The translations under genes and the position numbers were made by a program. From positions 1-23,093 of the forward strand of contig JBMNTU010000025.1 of assembly GCA_050945895.1 (NCBI GenBank): DNA of 23,093 nucleotides, written 5' to 3'. Source of the DNA: JBMNTU01 sp050945895 (GTDB taxonomy: Bacteria > Bacillota > Clostridia > Christensenellales > Christensenellaceae). This document shows positions 5,792 to 13,506 of this stretch, piece by piece (positions within the stretch are counted from its first letter, which is position 1; each line of letters starts with the position of its first letter). Below the pieces are notes generated by a model, which saw only the letters and a list, made by a program, of their open reading frames with translations, had not been told where the DNA came from and ran no database searches.

Positions 5792-7080
5792 GTCTTATCC
5801 TGCTCAAACCGTATACGCGCAGACCGCGCATGTGCCGTCAGCCCTTCCGACTCGGCAAACCCGGCTACTTTTCCGTATACCTTTTCAAATTCTTCCTTCG
5901 TATAGTATAGCACACTGGATTTTTTTTGAAAATCGTCCACATTAAGCGGCGAAGAGAAGCGCGCCGTGCCGTTTGTTGGCAGGATATGATTAACGCCCGC
6001 AAAATAATCCCCCAGCGGCTCGGGCGAATAAGGGCCAACAAAGACTGAACCCGCATTTTTAATGCGATTCACGTAAGTTTGCGGCTCGCTCAGGCAAAGC
6101 TCCAAATGTTCGGGCGCAAGCCTGTTGGAAACAGCCAGCGACTCCTCTATGGACTCTGTGATGATGCATGTTCCATATGTCTGTATAGAACGCTTTGCTA
6201 TTCCCTTGCGTTCCAGCGCCGAAAGCTGGGTGCGCAATTCCGCGTCTACCGCATCGGCAAGCCGTTCGCTTGTAGTTACAAGCATGGGCGCGGCCAGTTC
6301 GTCGTGCTCTGCCTGCGAAAGCAGGTCTGCCGCAACAAAGGCCGGATTTGCCGTATCGTCTGCAATAACAAGGATTTCGGACGGCCCGGCAATCATATCG
6401 ATACCCACGATGCCAAAAACGCTTTTTTTAGCCAGTGTCACATAAATATTGCCCGGGCCGGTTATTTTATCTGCCTTAGGAACAGATTCTGTTCCATATG
6501 CAAAGGCTGCGACAGCGTGCGCCCCGCCCAGCTTAAAAATTTTATCCGCACCAGAAATATCCGCCGCAACGATCGTCACAGGGTTCACCGTACCGTTCAT
6601 TGCCGGCGTCGCAACAAAAATGTTTTCAACTCCCGCACACTTTGCAGGTATAATGTTCATCAGCACACTGGATGGGTACGCCGCTTTGCCGCCCGGCACA
6701 TACACGCATGCGTTTTCGATGGGAAGGTAAAGCTGCCCCAGCATTTTTCCATCTTTTTCTATAAACCAGTTTTCCCGCTTTTGTCTGCTATGGAACGCGC
6801 GGATATTATCAGCCGCTTCTCGCAGAATAGAAACCAAGCCGCGATCGACTGCCGCATAGGCGTCCTCTATTTCCTGCTTGGAAACAAGCATGTTTTGCCT
6901 TGTTATGTCAAAACCGTCCAGCTTCCGCACATAGTCAAAAAGCGCCTCATCACCTTCGGTGCGCACCTTTTGCAGGATTTTATCCACAACCGTTTGCTGT
7001 TCGCTGAAATCTGCCTGCGCCCTGTCCATCAATCTTTTTTGGATTGCGTCCGTCTCTGCTGCCATTATGCGCTTAAGCAT
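5788..7080 (-). CDS. hisD: Histidinol dehydrogenase
   Basis: Oxidises L-histidinol to L-histidine in two NAD-dependent steps; zinc enzyme, cytosolic. The 430-residue product shows GPGNIYV, GPSEILVIAD, the zinc ligands in SQAEHDE (Gln, His) and in LGDYFAGVNHILPT (Asp), and the general bases in APEHLE (Glu-His). The frame is open back to 7116, but ATG at 7080 has GGAGG 9 nt upstream and agrees with family N-termini. That start overlaps the end of hisG by 8 nt, and the stop overlaps hisH by 4 nt. Confidence 0.97.
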   Translation of the reverse strand: MLKRIMAAETDAIQKRLMDRAQADFSEQQTVVDKILQKVRTEGDEALFDYVRKLDGFDITRQNMLVSKQEIEDAYAAVDRGLVSILREAADNIRAFHSRQKRENWFIEKDGKMLGQLYLPIENACVYVPGGKAAYPSSVLMNIIPAKCAGVENIFVATPAMNGTVNPVTIVAADISGADKIFKLGGAHAVAAFAYGTESVPKADKITGPGNIYVTLAKKSVFGIVGIDMIAGPSEILVIADDTANPAFVAADLLSQAEHDELAAPMLVTTSERLADAVDAELRTQLSALERKGIAKRSIQTYGTCIITESIEESLAVSNRLAPEHLELCLSEPQTYVNRIKNAGSVFVGPYSPEPLGDYFAGVNHILPTNGTARFSSPLNVDDFQKKSSVLYYTKEEFEKVYGKVAGFAESEGLTAHARSARIRFEQDKT

Positions 7081-7702
7081 CGTTTTTTTCCTCCAACGTT
7101 TTGCCCAGCTTTTCAATCAGCGGTGCAATGCGTTCCTTTTTCGTTTTAAGGCTCACCCTGTTCACCACAAGGCGCGCGCTAACGCTGCAAATCTCTTCCA
7201 GCACCGAAAGGCCGTTTTCCCGCAGGGTCGCGCCGCTCTCCACAATATCAACAATCACATCGCTCAAATCAAGTATGGGCGCAAGCTCAATACTGCCGTT
7301 TAGTTTTATGATTTCTATATCCATACCATTTTCGTCATAATACATCTTTGCGATGCGCGGATATTTTGTAGCCACGCGCAATACGCCCGAAGCAGTTTTT
7401 TCTTTATATCCTGCCACACACACCTTGCATGCGCCATATTTCAAGTCCAGCATTTCGTATAGCGGCAACCCTGCCTCAAGAAGTGTATCCTTCCCAACAA
7501 TTCCAATATCGGCCACACCATGATACACATACACCGGCACGTCGGTAGGTTTCACCAATATAAAGCGTATATCGCTGCTCCGGTCAAACAGAATCAGCCT
7601 GCGCGACTTTTCTTCGAGTTCGTTTGTATCCATTCCGCAGCTTTTAAAAAGCGTCACCGCATAATCGGCCAATCGTCCTTTAGAAAGCGCAATTGTAAGC
7701 AT
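7073..7702 (-). CDS. hisG: ATP phosphoribosyltransferase, short form catalytic subunit
   Basis: First committed step: ATP plus PRPP gives PR-ATP. At about 209 residues it is the short HisG that lacks the C-terminal ACT-like regulatory domain and needs HisZ, encoded immediately upstream. Motifs are ALSKGRLAD at the N-terminus, ADIGIVGKDTLLE, and the PRPP loop DIVESGATLRENGL. Two starts are possible. ATG at 7702 begins MLTIALSKG and has GAGG 8 nt upstream; ATG at 7720 overlaps the hisZ stop but lacks a clear ribosome site. I prefer 7702. The histidine-feedback site is expected at the HisG-HisZ interface. Confidence 0.95.
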   Translation of the reverse strand: MLTIALSKGRLADYAVTLFKSCGMDTNELEEKSRRLILFDRSSDIRFILVKPTDVPVYVYHGVADIGIVGKDTLLEAGLPLYEMLDLKYGACKVCVAGYKEKTASGVLRVATKYPRIAKMYYDENGMDIEIIKLNGSIELAPILDLSDVIVDIVESGATLRENGLSVLEEICSVSARLVVNRVSLKTKKERIAPLIEKLGKTLEEKNDA

Positions 7703-7712
7703 GCCAGTTCCC

Positions 7713-8873
7713 TCACTCATCGTATGTTTCCAGAGTATACTTGTCTTCCGGATAGTTTTTGTGCCCGTTCATTTCAAGCAGTACGCGCTCTCCGTTCTCT
7801 CTCAGCCGAAGTGCATATTCGTGCGCCGCGTCCCGATTTTTTCGGGTACAGCGAAGTACGCGGGTCTTCTCCGGCGAGTTTGGGCATATTTCTTGTTTCC
7901 CCAAAGCCGTCAACAATTCTTTAATGCCAATTGCAAAACCCGTCGCAGGCGAATCTGCTCCAAACTCTGCGAGCAGGCCGTCGTACCTGCCGCCAGACAG
8001 CAAGGGAGCGCCCACCCCTCTTACAATTCCGCGAAAGATGATGCCGGTATAGTAATTAAAGTCGTTGAGCATCCCCAAATCGATCGAAATATATTCCTCA
8101 TAGCCGAAATCGCACAGTATTTCATATACTTCCCGCAAATTTTCCACTGCAGAAACGCACCTGTCGTTTACCGCCATAAAAAGCGCCTTATCAAAAACTT
8201 CTCGTCCGCCAAACAATCCTCCAAGCTGCAACAGTATTCGTTTTATACGCGAATCTATCTGCAGCTGGTCAAGTTCAAATTCCAGCTCCACATTGTTTTT
8301 TGCATCAACCAGCATACGGATTTTTTCCGTCTGCTCGTCATTTAGTCCGCAATCTTCAATAATCCCCTTGAAAAACGCAACCTGCCCCATTTCAATGGAA
8401 AAATCCTTCAACTTTGTTTTACGGAACGCCTGTACGGCAAGCGCTATCACCTCTGCATCGGCGTCTGCGCCTTTTTTGCCCAAAAGCTCCACGCCGGCCT
8501 GTGCAAACTCCGATTTTTTATCGATTCCTTGGCGGAAAAAGCCGTAAGCATCCTGCACATAACAAAGCCGCAGCACCGTGTCTTTATCCAGCAGCCGGGT
8601 CGCTGCCATACGCGCAATCGGGCCTGTGCTGTCCGGCCGAAGCGCAAGCGTCCGGCCTTCAGAATCGAAAAAGCGTATCATGTTTTCCTGCACATAAGGC
8701 ACAGAATCGTGCTGGAATACATCGTAATATTCAAATGTAGGCGTTTTTACTTCATCGTAGCCGTTGACCAAAAACTCCTGCATCAAAATGTTTTCGACAT
8801 ATCTTTTTCTCGCGCACTCCTCCGGCAAAAAATCCGTTGTACCACGCGGAATCTGTAAGTTAGACTGCTTCAT
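7713..8873 (-). CDS. hisZ: ATP phosphoribosyltransferase regulatory subunit
   Basis: A catalytically inert paralogue of histidyl-tRNA synthetase that assembles with short HisG into the active, feedback-regulated transferase. The 386 residues resemble the class II synthetase catalytic core: IPRGTTDFLPEE at the start, LRPDSTGPIAR (motif 2 region) and SGGRYDGLL (motif 3 region). It ends after about 386 residues, with no full anticodon-binding domain, unlike true HisRS (about 420). First gene of the his operon, with GAGG 5 nt before the ATG and a strong promoter overlapping the 3' flank of recG. Its TGA is 10 nt from the preferred hisG start. Confidence 0.93.
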   Translation of the reverse strand: MKQSNLQIPRGTTDFLPEECARKRYVENILMQEFLVNGYDEVKTPTFEYYDVFQHDSVPYVQENMIRFFDSEGRTLALRPDSTGPIARMAATRLLDKDTVLRLCYVQDAYGFFRQGIDKKSEFAQAGVELLGKKGADADAEVIALAVQAFRKTKLKDFSIEMGQVAFFKGIIEDCGLNDEQTEKIRMLVDAKNNVELEFELDQLQIDSRIKRILLQLGGLFGGREVFDKALFMAVNDRCVSAVENLREVYEILCDFGYEEYISIDLGMLNDFNYYTGIIFRGIVRGVGAPLLSGGRYDGLLAEFGADSPATGFAIGIKELLTALGKQEICPNSPEKTRVLRCTRKNRDAAHEYALRLRENGERVLLEMNGHKNYPEDKYTLETYDE

Positions 8874-8909
8874 AGCTTCCTCGTTTTATCATAGTAAATA
8901 GCTAACACA

Positions 8910-8938
8910 ATAATATAGTAGCCAAGCGCAATTGTCAA
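8910..8938 (-). promoter_or_regulatory. Near-consensus promoter of the his operon
   Basis: On the minus strand a perfect TTGACA (8938-8933) is 17 bp from TATTAT (8915-8910). The expected start leaves a leader of only about 30 nt before the hisZ ATG. That is too short for a T-box or leader-peptide attenuator, and no terminator hairpin is visible in it. The -35 lies 4 nt from the recG stop codon. Confidence 0.88.
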
Positions 8939-8941
8939 GCG

Positions 8942-10972
8942 TCAATTAAATGCAATTTCAATCATTTTCTGCTGCATCGCCCTTTGCGCCTGTTTGGAAA
9001 CCGCCTCATATTCGCGCTCGTATAGCGGGTTGTTTTTGATTTCTTCCAGCACCTTTGCCGCCTTATCCAATAATCTCGAATCTTCAATCAGGTTTGCAAT
9101 GCGCAGGCTGCCCTGCCCATGCTGCCGCGTTCCAAAAACATCCCCCGCTCCCCTAAGCTGCATATCCTTTTCCGCAATCTCAAAACCGTCGTTGCTATTT
9201 ACAAGAATGCGCAGCCGTTCATACGATTCCTTCTTATCCGAATATAGAAAGCAGTATGCCTGATGCGCCCCGCGTCCTACGCGCCCTCGCAACTGGTGCA
9301 GCTGCGATAGCCCAAACCGTTCCGCGTTTATTACGGCCATTACCGTAGCGTTTGGTACATCTATCCCCACTTCAATTACCGTCGTCGAAACAAGAATGCG
9401 CGTTTCGTTTTTGGAAAACGCCTCCATTGCCGCTTCTTTTTCTGCATTTTTCATTTTTCCGTGTAAAAGCGCCATGGGAATGTCCGGAAAAGACTGCTGG
9501 AGCTCGCCAAACAATTCGTTTGCCGATTTCAACTGCAAATCAGGCATATCAGAATCTTCGTTTTCATCAATCAGCGGACATACGATATAGGCCTGCCTAC
9601 CCGCACAGACTTCGCCATTAATAAACTCCAGCATTTGTGCATATTTGTTTTTGTGGATCAAATAAGTCTTTACCGGTTGCCTGCCCGGCGGCAATTCGTT
9701 GATGATGGAAATCTTCGTTTTCCCATATAAAACAAGCGACAGCGACCGCGGAATAGGCGTTGCCGACATTATCAGCGTGTGCACGTCGTGGTTTCCGGCA
9801 AGCTGCGCCCGCTGTTTTACACCAAAACGATGTTGCTCGTCCGTAATAATCAGCCCCGTTTTTTTGGAGTTCAGCTCGCTGTAAATCAAAGCATGCGTGC
9901 CAATAATAATTTTAGGTCTGTCATCATTCGCTTTTTGCAGTTCAATTTCCCGCTGCTTTTTGGTCTGCGACCCGCTGACAAATACCACATCTTCCTCCGG
10001 AAAAAGCTTCTTTGCAGACTCATAATGCTGCATGGCCAAAATTTCCGTTGGTGCCATCAAAATGCTTTTATATCCGTTTTGGTACATTTCGTCCATCGCA
10101 TACATCGCCACTGCCGTTTTGCCCGATCCAACATCCCCCTGCACCAGCCGGTTCATATAATGCGGGCTGCGCAAATCACTTTCGATATCCCCCATTACCC
10201 GAAGCTGCGCGTCGGTCGGCGAAAAAGGCAATCTTTTTAAAAATGCTTTTTTATACGATTTTTTTAACCATATTTCATTCTTTTCCTGTTGTTCTTCGTT
10301 TAGCAGCCCAATCATGCGCATAAAAACAAGCAATTCGTCAAACACAAGCCGCATGCGCCCTTCTTTTGCGTTTTGCAGCGCATGGGGGAAATGTACGCCG
10401 GGCAGCGCCTGGCAAATCGGTGTCAGAGAAAATTCCTTCAAAAACGCATCACTATACGGCTCTTGTAGCGCCACTTCCCGCAGGGCCTGCTCCATGCTTT
10501 TGCGTAACACCGGCTGTTTTAAACCGGCCGTTAGGGGGTAAATCGGCAAATAAGGATGCTCCGGCTTTTTAAAATAAATTTCCGGCGCAGATATCATCGC
10601 TTTCTTGTATTTGTATTCCAGCTTACCGTACAGGTAAATCTCTTTTCCCTCATGCAAATATTGCTTGATGTGCGGCTGGTTAAAAATATCGACCTTGGCA
10701 ATCCCGCTTCCATCCGACACAGAAAAAGAAGTAATTTCCAGGCCCTTTCGGATATGCGCCGTTTTTACAGGAGAAGCAATCGTCACACAGAAAAACGCCG
10801 GTTCCAAAAAAGCAACATCTCCGATTTTTTTCACTTCGGAAAGGTCTTTATATGCGCGCGGCAAAAAATAAAGCAGGTCTGAGATGGTTTCTATTTCCAG
10901 CTTTTTAAGCAAATTGGCCGTTTTTTCACCAATACCGTGTATTGTTTTTACGCTATCCGATAAATTAAGCAA
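8942..10972 (-). CDS. recG: ATP-dependent DNA helicase RecG
   Basis: Double-stranded DNA translocase that reverses stalled forks and processes Holliday junctions and R-loops. With the start chosen it is 676 residues: an N-terminal helix-hairpin-helix-like and wedge/OB region to about 220, Walker A GDVGSGKT near 279, DEQH near 378, MSATPIPRSL, then helicase motifs TTVIEVGIDVPNATVM and LRGRVGRG. The start is unusual. Translation from TTG at 10972 has GGAG 6 nt upstream; in-frame ATG at 10984 has none because a terminator U-run precedes it, and ATGs further up lie inside the hairpin or the preceding gene. In many Bacillota recG likewise follows the YloV-type gene. No terminator follows before the his promoter. 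Confidence 0.95.
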   Translation of the reverse strand: MLNLSDSVKTIHGIGEKTANLLKKLEIETISDLLYFLPRAYKDLSEVKKIGDVAFLEPAFFCVTIASPVKTAHIRKGLEITSFSVSDGSGIAKVDIFNQPHIKQYLHEGKEIYLYGKLEYKYKKAMISAPEIYFKKPEHPYLPIYPLTAGLKQPVLRKSMEQALREVALQEPYSDAFLKEFSLTPICQALPGVHFPHALQNAKEGRMRLVFDELLVFMRMIGLLNEEQQEKNEIWLKKSYKKAFLKRLPFSPTDAQLRVMGDIESDLRSPHYMNRLVQGDVGSGKTAVAMYAMDEMYQNGYKSILMAPTEILAMQHYESAKKLFPEEDVVFVSGSQTKKQREIELQKANDDRPKIIIGTHALIYSELNSKKTGLIITDEQHRFGVKQRAQLAGNHDVHTLIMSATPIPRSLSLVLYGKTKISIINELPPGRQPVKTYLIHKNKYAQMLEFINGEVCAGRQAYIVCPLIDENEDSDMPDLQLKSANELFGELQQSFPDIPMALLHGKMKNAEKEAAMEAFSKNETRILVSTTVIEVGIDVPNATVMAVINAERFGLSQLHQLRGRVGRGAHQAYCFLYSDKKESYERLRILVNSNDGFEIAEKDMQLRGAGDVFGTRQHGQGSLRIANLIEDSRLLDKAAKVLEEIKNNPLYEREYEAVSKQAQRAMQQKMIEIAFN

Positions 10973-10984
10973 TCCATACTCCAT

Positions 10985-11009
10985 AAAAAACGGCCGGCAA
11001 GCGCCGGCC
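10985..11009 (-). terminator. Intrinsic terminator between fakA-like gene and recG
   Basis: On the minus strand GGCCGGC (11009-11003), a GCTT loop and GCCGGCC (10998-10992) are followed by G and six T (10990-10985). The stem begins 15 nt after the fakA stop. The U-run runs directly into an in-frame ATG of recG and its ribosome binding site, leaving no room for a promoter after the terminator. Confidence 0.9.
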
Positions 11010-11024
11010 ATCAAAATGCTTTTG

Positions 11025-12653
11025 TTATTCGACCGCAATCATGTACTGATAAATCGGCTGGCCACCATACAGCAATTCAACATCGCATGTTTTAAAGCGC
11101 TGGCCGATTTTCTGGTTCAACTCCTTCGAGCTGTCCTCCGAAATATCCTCGCCATAATAAATGGTAATAAGCTCGGAATCGTCATCCACCATCCGATCCA
11201 GCAGATGTTCAGCTACCTCATCGATGCTCGCATCGTTTGCCACGATGTCGTTTTCGAATATACCGATGACCTCATCCTTTTTTATGCTGTTCCCATTCAT
11301 TTTTGTATCGCGTACAGCATTTGTAATCAGGCCTGTCTTTATATCTGAAATCGCCCGTTTCATGCTTTGGGCATTGGTGTCCATATCCGCTTCCGGATCG
11401 TAGGCCACAGCCGCGGCAACCCCCTGCGGTAGCGTCTTTGTCTTTATTACCTTCACATTTTTTTCCGACAATCCAGCCGCCTGCTCCGCCGCCAGAATAA
11501 TATTTTTGTTATTGGGAAGCACGATTACGTTGCTGGACGGCGCTTCTTCGATCGCTTTTAAAATATCCTCCGTCGAAGGGTTCATAGACTGCCCGCCTTC
11601 AACAAAATTGTTTACCTGCCAATCCGCAAATATTTCCCGTATCCCATCGCCTGCGATAACGGCAACCACTGCCAGCCCCTTTTGCTCTACTTCCTCTTCC
11701 ACAACCAGGTGCCGATGCTGCTCGCGCATATTATCAATTTTTATCTGGCTTAGCTCACCCAAAATTTGCGCATATTGAAGCGCCAAACCCGGCTCGTTTG
11801 TATGAACATGTGTTTTTATCAAGCCCAGATCGCCCACTACCAATACCGAATCGCCTATTTTAGATAAGTTGTTTCTGTATGTATCAATGTCTCGGAGCTG
11901 CGTTTCGGGGTACAGATTTTTAATGAAGAACTCTGTGCAATATCCAAACTCTATTTCTTCATTTCCCGTTACCATATCCGAAAAGCTAATCGTCGTGCCG
12001 TCGGATATGTGCTCCGTTGCATCGACATCCACGTCTTCGCCATATAAAACAGACTTGAAGCCCATCATGATCATAATGAGCCCTGCGCCGCCCGCATCCA
12101 CGACCCCTGCTTCCTTTAGTACTGGCAGCATCTCCGGAGTTTGCTTAAGCGTCTCTTCACCCTTTTGTACGATATAAGACATCTGCTTGCGAATATCAGT
12201 CGTTTTGCCTGCCATCAGCTCTGCCGCGTCAGCCATGCTTTTGATAATCGTCAGAATCGTGCCTTCTTTGGGCTTCATAACAGCTTTGTATGCATGGTCT
12301 GCAGCAGAGCGGAACGCAGTTGCTACAAGCTCCGTATTAAATTCGCTTTCAGAATGGATGACCGCATTGGAAAACCCAGCAAAAATTTGAGATAGAATAA
12401 CGCCCGAATTGCCGCGCGCACCTTTCAATGCGCCCATGCTCAGCGCATTCAGCTGGCCTTTCCGGTCGTTTTCATCAACTGCCGCTACTTCTTTTGCAGC
12501 AGTAATCATTGTAAGGGACATATTGGTTCCGGTATCTCCGTCAGGCACCGGAAAAACATTTAGAGCATCTAGCGAATCCCTGTTTTGCTCCAGGAGGTTT
12601 GCGGCCTTATACACCATTTTTTTAAAAATGTCGCCGCTAATATTCTGAACCAC
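11025..12653 (-). CDS. FakA/YloV-like DhaL-DegV family kinase
   Basis: Predicted ATP-binding subunit of fatty acid kinase, which phosphorylates exogenous fatty acids held by a FakB protein. The 542 residues comprise an N-terminal DhaL/DAK2 domain with the Mg-ATP aspartates Asp38 and Asp40 (FPVPDGDTGTNM) and GARGNSGVILSQ, and a middle domain with Cys239, His282 and His284 (FGYCTEF and KTHVHTNEPG), the zinc-site pattern of FakA, then a DegV-like C-terminal domain. No fakB lies in this window. GTG at 12653 is chosen because AGGGGG lies 8 nt upstream; the frame is open to 12710 but that overlaps asp23 without a ribosome site. It follows asp23 by 13 nt and ends at a terminator. The lipid role is from homology. 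Confidence 0.88.
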   Translation of the reverse strand: MVQNISGDIFKKMVYKAANLLEQNRDSLDALNVFPVPDGDTGTNMSLTMITAAKEVAAVDENDRKGQLNALSMGALKGARGNSGVILSQIFAGFSNAVIHSESEFNTELVATAFRSAADHAYKAVMKPKEGTILTIIKSMADAAELMAGKTTDIRKQMSYIVQKGEETLKQTPEMLPVLKEAGVVDAGGAGLIMIMMGFKSVLYGEDVDVDATEHISDGTTISFSDMVTGNEEIEFGYCTEFFIKNLYPETQLRDIDTYRNNLSKIGDSVLVVGDLGLIKTHVHTNEPGLALQYAQILGELSQIKIDNMREQHRHLVVEEEVEQKGLAVVAVIAGDGIREIFADWQVNNFVEGGQSMNPSTEDILKAIEEAPSSNVIVLPNNKNIILAAEQAAGLSEKNVKVIKTKTLPQGVAAAVAYDPEADMDTNAQSMKRAISDIKTGLITNAVRDTKMNGNSIKKDEVIGIFENDIVANDASIDEVAEHLLDRMVDDDSELITIYYGEDISEDSSKELNQKIGQRFKTCDVELLYGGQPIYQYMIAVE

Positions 12654-12666
12654 GAAAGACGCCCCC

Positions 12667-13020
12667 TTATACTTCGATACCCTGGACAACAATGTCCACA
12701 CTTTGGACATTCAGCCCGGTTTCATTTTCTACAGCATATTTCACTTTATCAATAATGTTTTCGGCAACAACCGAAAGGGTAACGCCATATTTTACAGTAA
12801 TGTAAAGCTCTACAACAATATTTTCAGTTTCATCTGTCTGAATTTTAACGCCCTTTTTAAATTTATCGGATTTGAAAAAATTGGCAATCGTATCTCCAAT
12901 ATGCTTATCGGACATACCCACCAGCCCATAGCTTTCAATTGCGTTAATTCCCGCAATTGTCGCCAGATAGCTTTCGTTATATATGATCTTTCCATATTCA
13001 TTTTTCAGTACTGCACTCAT
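12667..13020 (-). CDS. Asp23/Gls24 family envelope stress protein (YloU-like)
   Basis: A 117-residue Asp23/DUF322 protein. Paralogues in Staphylococcus are membrane-associated stress proteins; YloU-type members next to the fakA-like gene have no settled function. Visible features are IIYNESYLATIAGINAIESYG at the N-terminus (helix-strand) and the VELYITVKYG strand, ending VDIVVQGIEV. No signal peptide or transmembrane segment. The frame opens at 13095, but ATG at 13020 has GGAGG 10 nt upstream and fits the family start. It is first in the asp23-fakA-recG unit, preceded by a good promoter and divergent from rpmB. Confidence 0.9.
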   Translation of the reverse strand: MSAVLKNEYGKIIYNESYLATIAGINAIESYGLVGMSDKHIGDTIANFFKSDKFKKGVKIQTDETENIVVELYITVKYGVTLSVVAENIIDKVKYAVENETGLNVQSVDIVVQGIEV

Positions 13021-13083
13021 TTTTTGGTACCCTCCTGTTTTATGATTGATATGAAATTCCTGTTGGCAGTAATATTGACATTT

Positions 13084-13112
13084 ATTATATACCATTTACA
13101 TAAGAATATCAA
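13084..13112 (-). promoter_or_regulatory. Sigma-A promoter of asp23-fakA
   Basis: On the minus strand TTGATA (13112-13107) lies 17 bp from a perfect TATAAT (13089-13084). The predicted leader is about 55-60 nt. It diverges from the rpmB promoter at 13169-13197, with a small dyad (13148-13160) between the two. Confidence 0.85.
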
Positions 13113-13147
13113 ACACTATGCCATTTTATGAGCTGCGGATAAAAATA

Positions 13148-13160
13148 CTGTAAAATACAG
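13148..13160. promoter_or_regulatory. Small dyad between divergent promoters
   Basis: CTGTA-AAA-TACAG is a perfect 5-bp palindrome with a 3-bp spacer, 35 bp from the asp23 -35 box and 8 bp from the rpmB -35 box. It could be an operator or a chance AT-rich palindrome. I do not recognise the regulator. Confidence 0.2.
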
Positions 13161-13168
13161 AAAAAGAC

Positions 13169-13197
13169 TTGCAAAAATCATAACACAGTGGTAAAAT
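13169..13197 (+). promoter_or_regulatory. Sigma-A promoter of rpmB
   Basis: TTGCAA (13169-13174) and TAAAAT (13192-13197) are separated by 17 bp, giving a leader of about 55 nt. No conserved L28 autoregulatory structure is recognised in that leader. Confidence 0.7.
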
Positions 13198-13256
13198 AAA
13201 CGGGTTTGAATCACTTGTAATGATTATAACGGATTGATATATAGGAGGTATTGAAA

Positions 13257-13448
13257 ATGGCAAAGTATTGTGAGGTATGCGAAAAGGGCATAATGTCCGG
13301 TAATAAGATCAGCCACTCTCACCGCAAATCCAGGAGGATTTGGGCGCCTAATGTGCAACGCGTAAGGGTGCTCGAAAACGGTACTCCATTACGAAAATAT
13401 GTATGCACACGTTGTCTGCGTTCAGGAAAAGTAGAACGCTACGTATAA
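13257..13448 (+). CDS. rpmB: Large ribosomal subunit protein bL28
   Basis: Small basic 50S protein of 63 residues. It keeps the zinc-binding version: Cys5 and Cys8 in YCEVCEKG and a second pair in VCTRCLRSG, with the L28 signature HSHRKSRRIWAPN between. The frame begins at TTG 13251, but ATG 13257 has a perfect AGGAGG 8 nt upstream and yields the standard MAKYCEVC N-terminus. It is the only plus-strand gene among minus-strand neighbours, as in B. subtilis, and has its own promoter and terminator. Confidence 0.97.
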   Translation: MAKYCEVCEKGIMSGNKISHSHRKSRRIWAPNVQRVRVLENGTPLRKYVCTRCLRSGKVERYV

Positions 13449-13466
13449 TAAATGACGCAAATTATC

Positions 13467-13494
13467 AAAAAGCAGGCAGTTGCCTGCTTTTTTT
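13467..13494. terminator. Bidirectional terminator between convergent rpmB and thiN
   Basis: GCAGGC (13472-13477) and GCCTGC (13482-13487) form a stem with an AGTT loop, extendable by A-T pairs from the flanking A-run (13467-13471) and T-run (13488-13494). Both flanks make it usable for rpmB on the plus strand and for thiN, which ends 13 nt away on the minus strand. Confidence 0.92.
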
Positions 13495-13506
13495 CATTCA
13501 CATCGT

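Noticed and set aside
6079..7149. Long plus-strand open frame (356 codons) opposite hisD
   Set aside because: It lies almost wholly antisense to a clear hisD with all catalytic motifs, is rich in Cys/His/Arg in no family pattern, and lacks a ribosome site.
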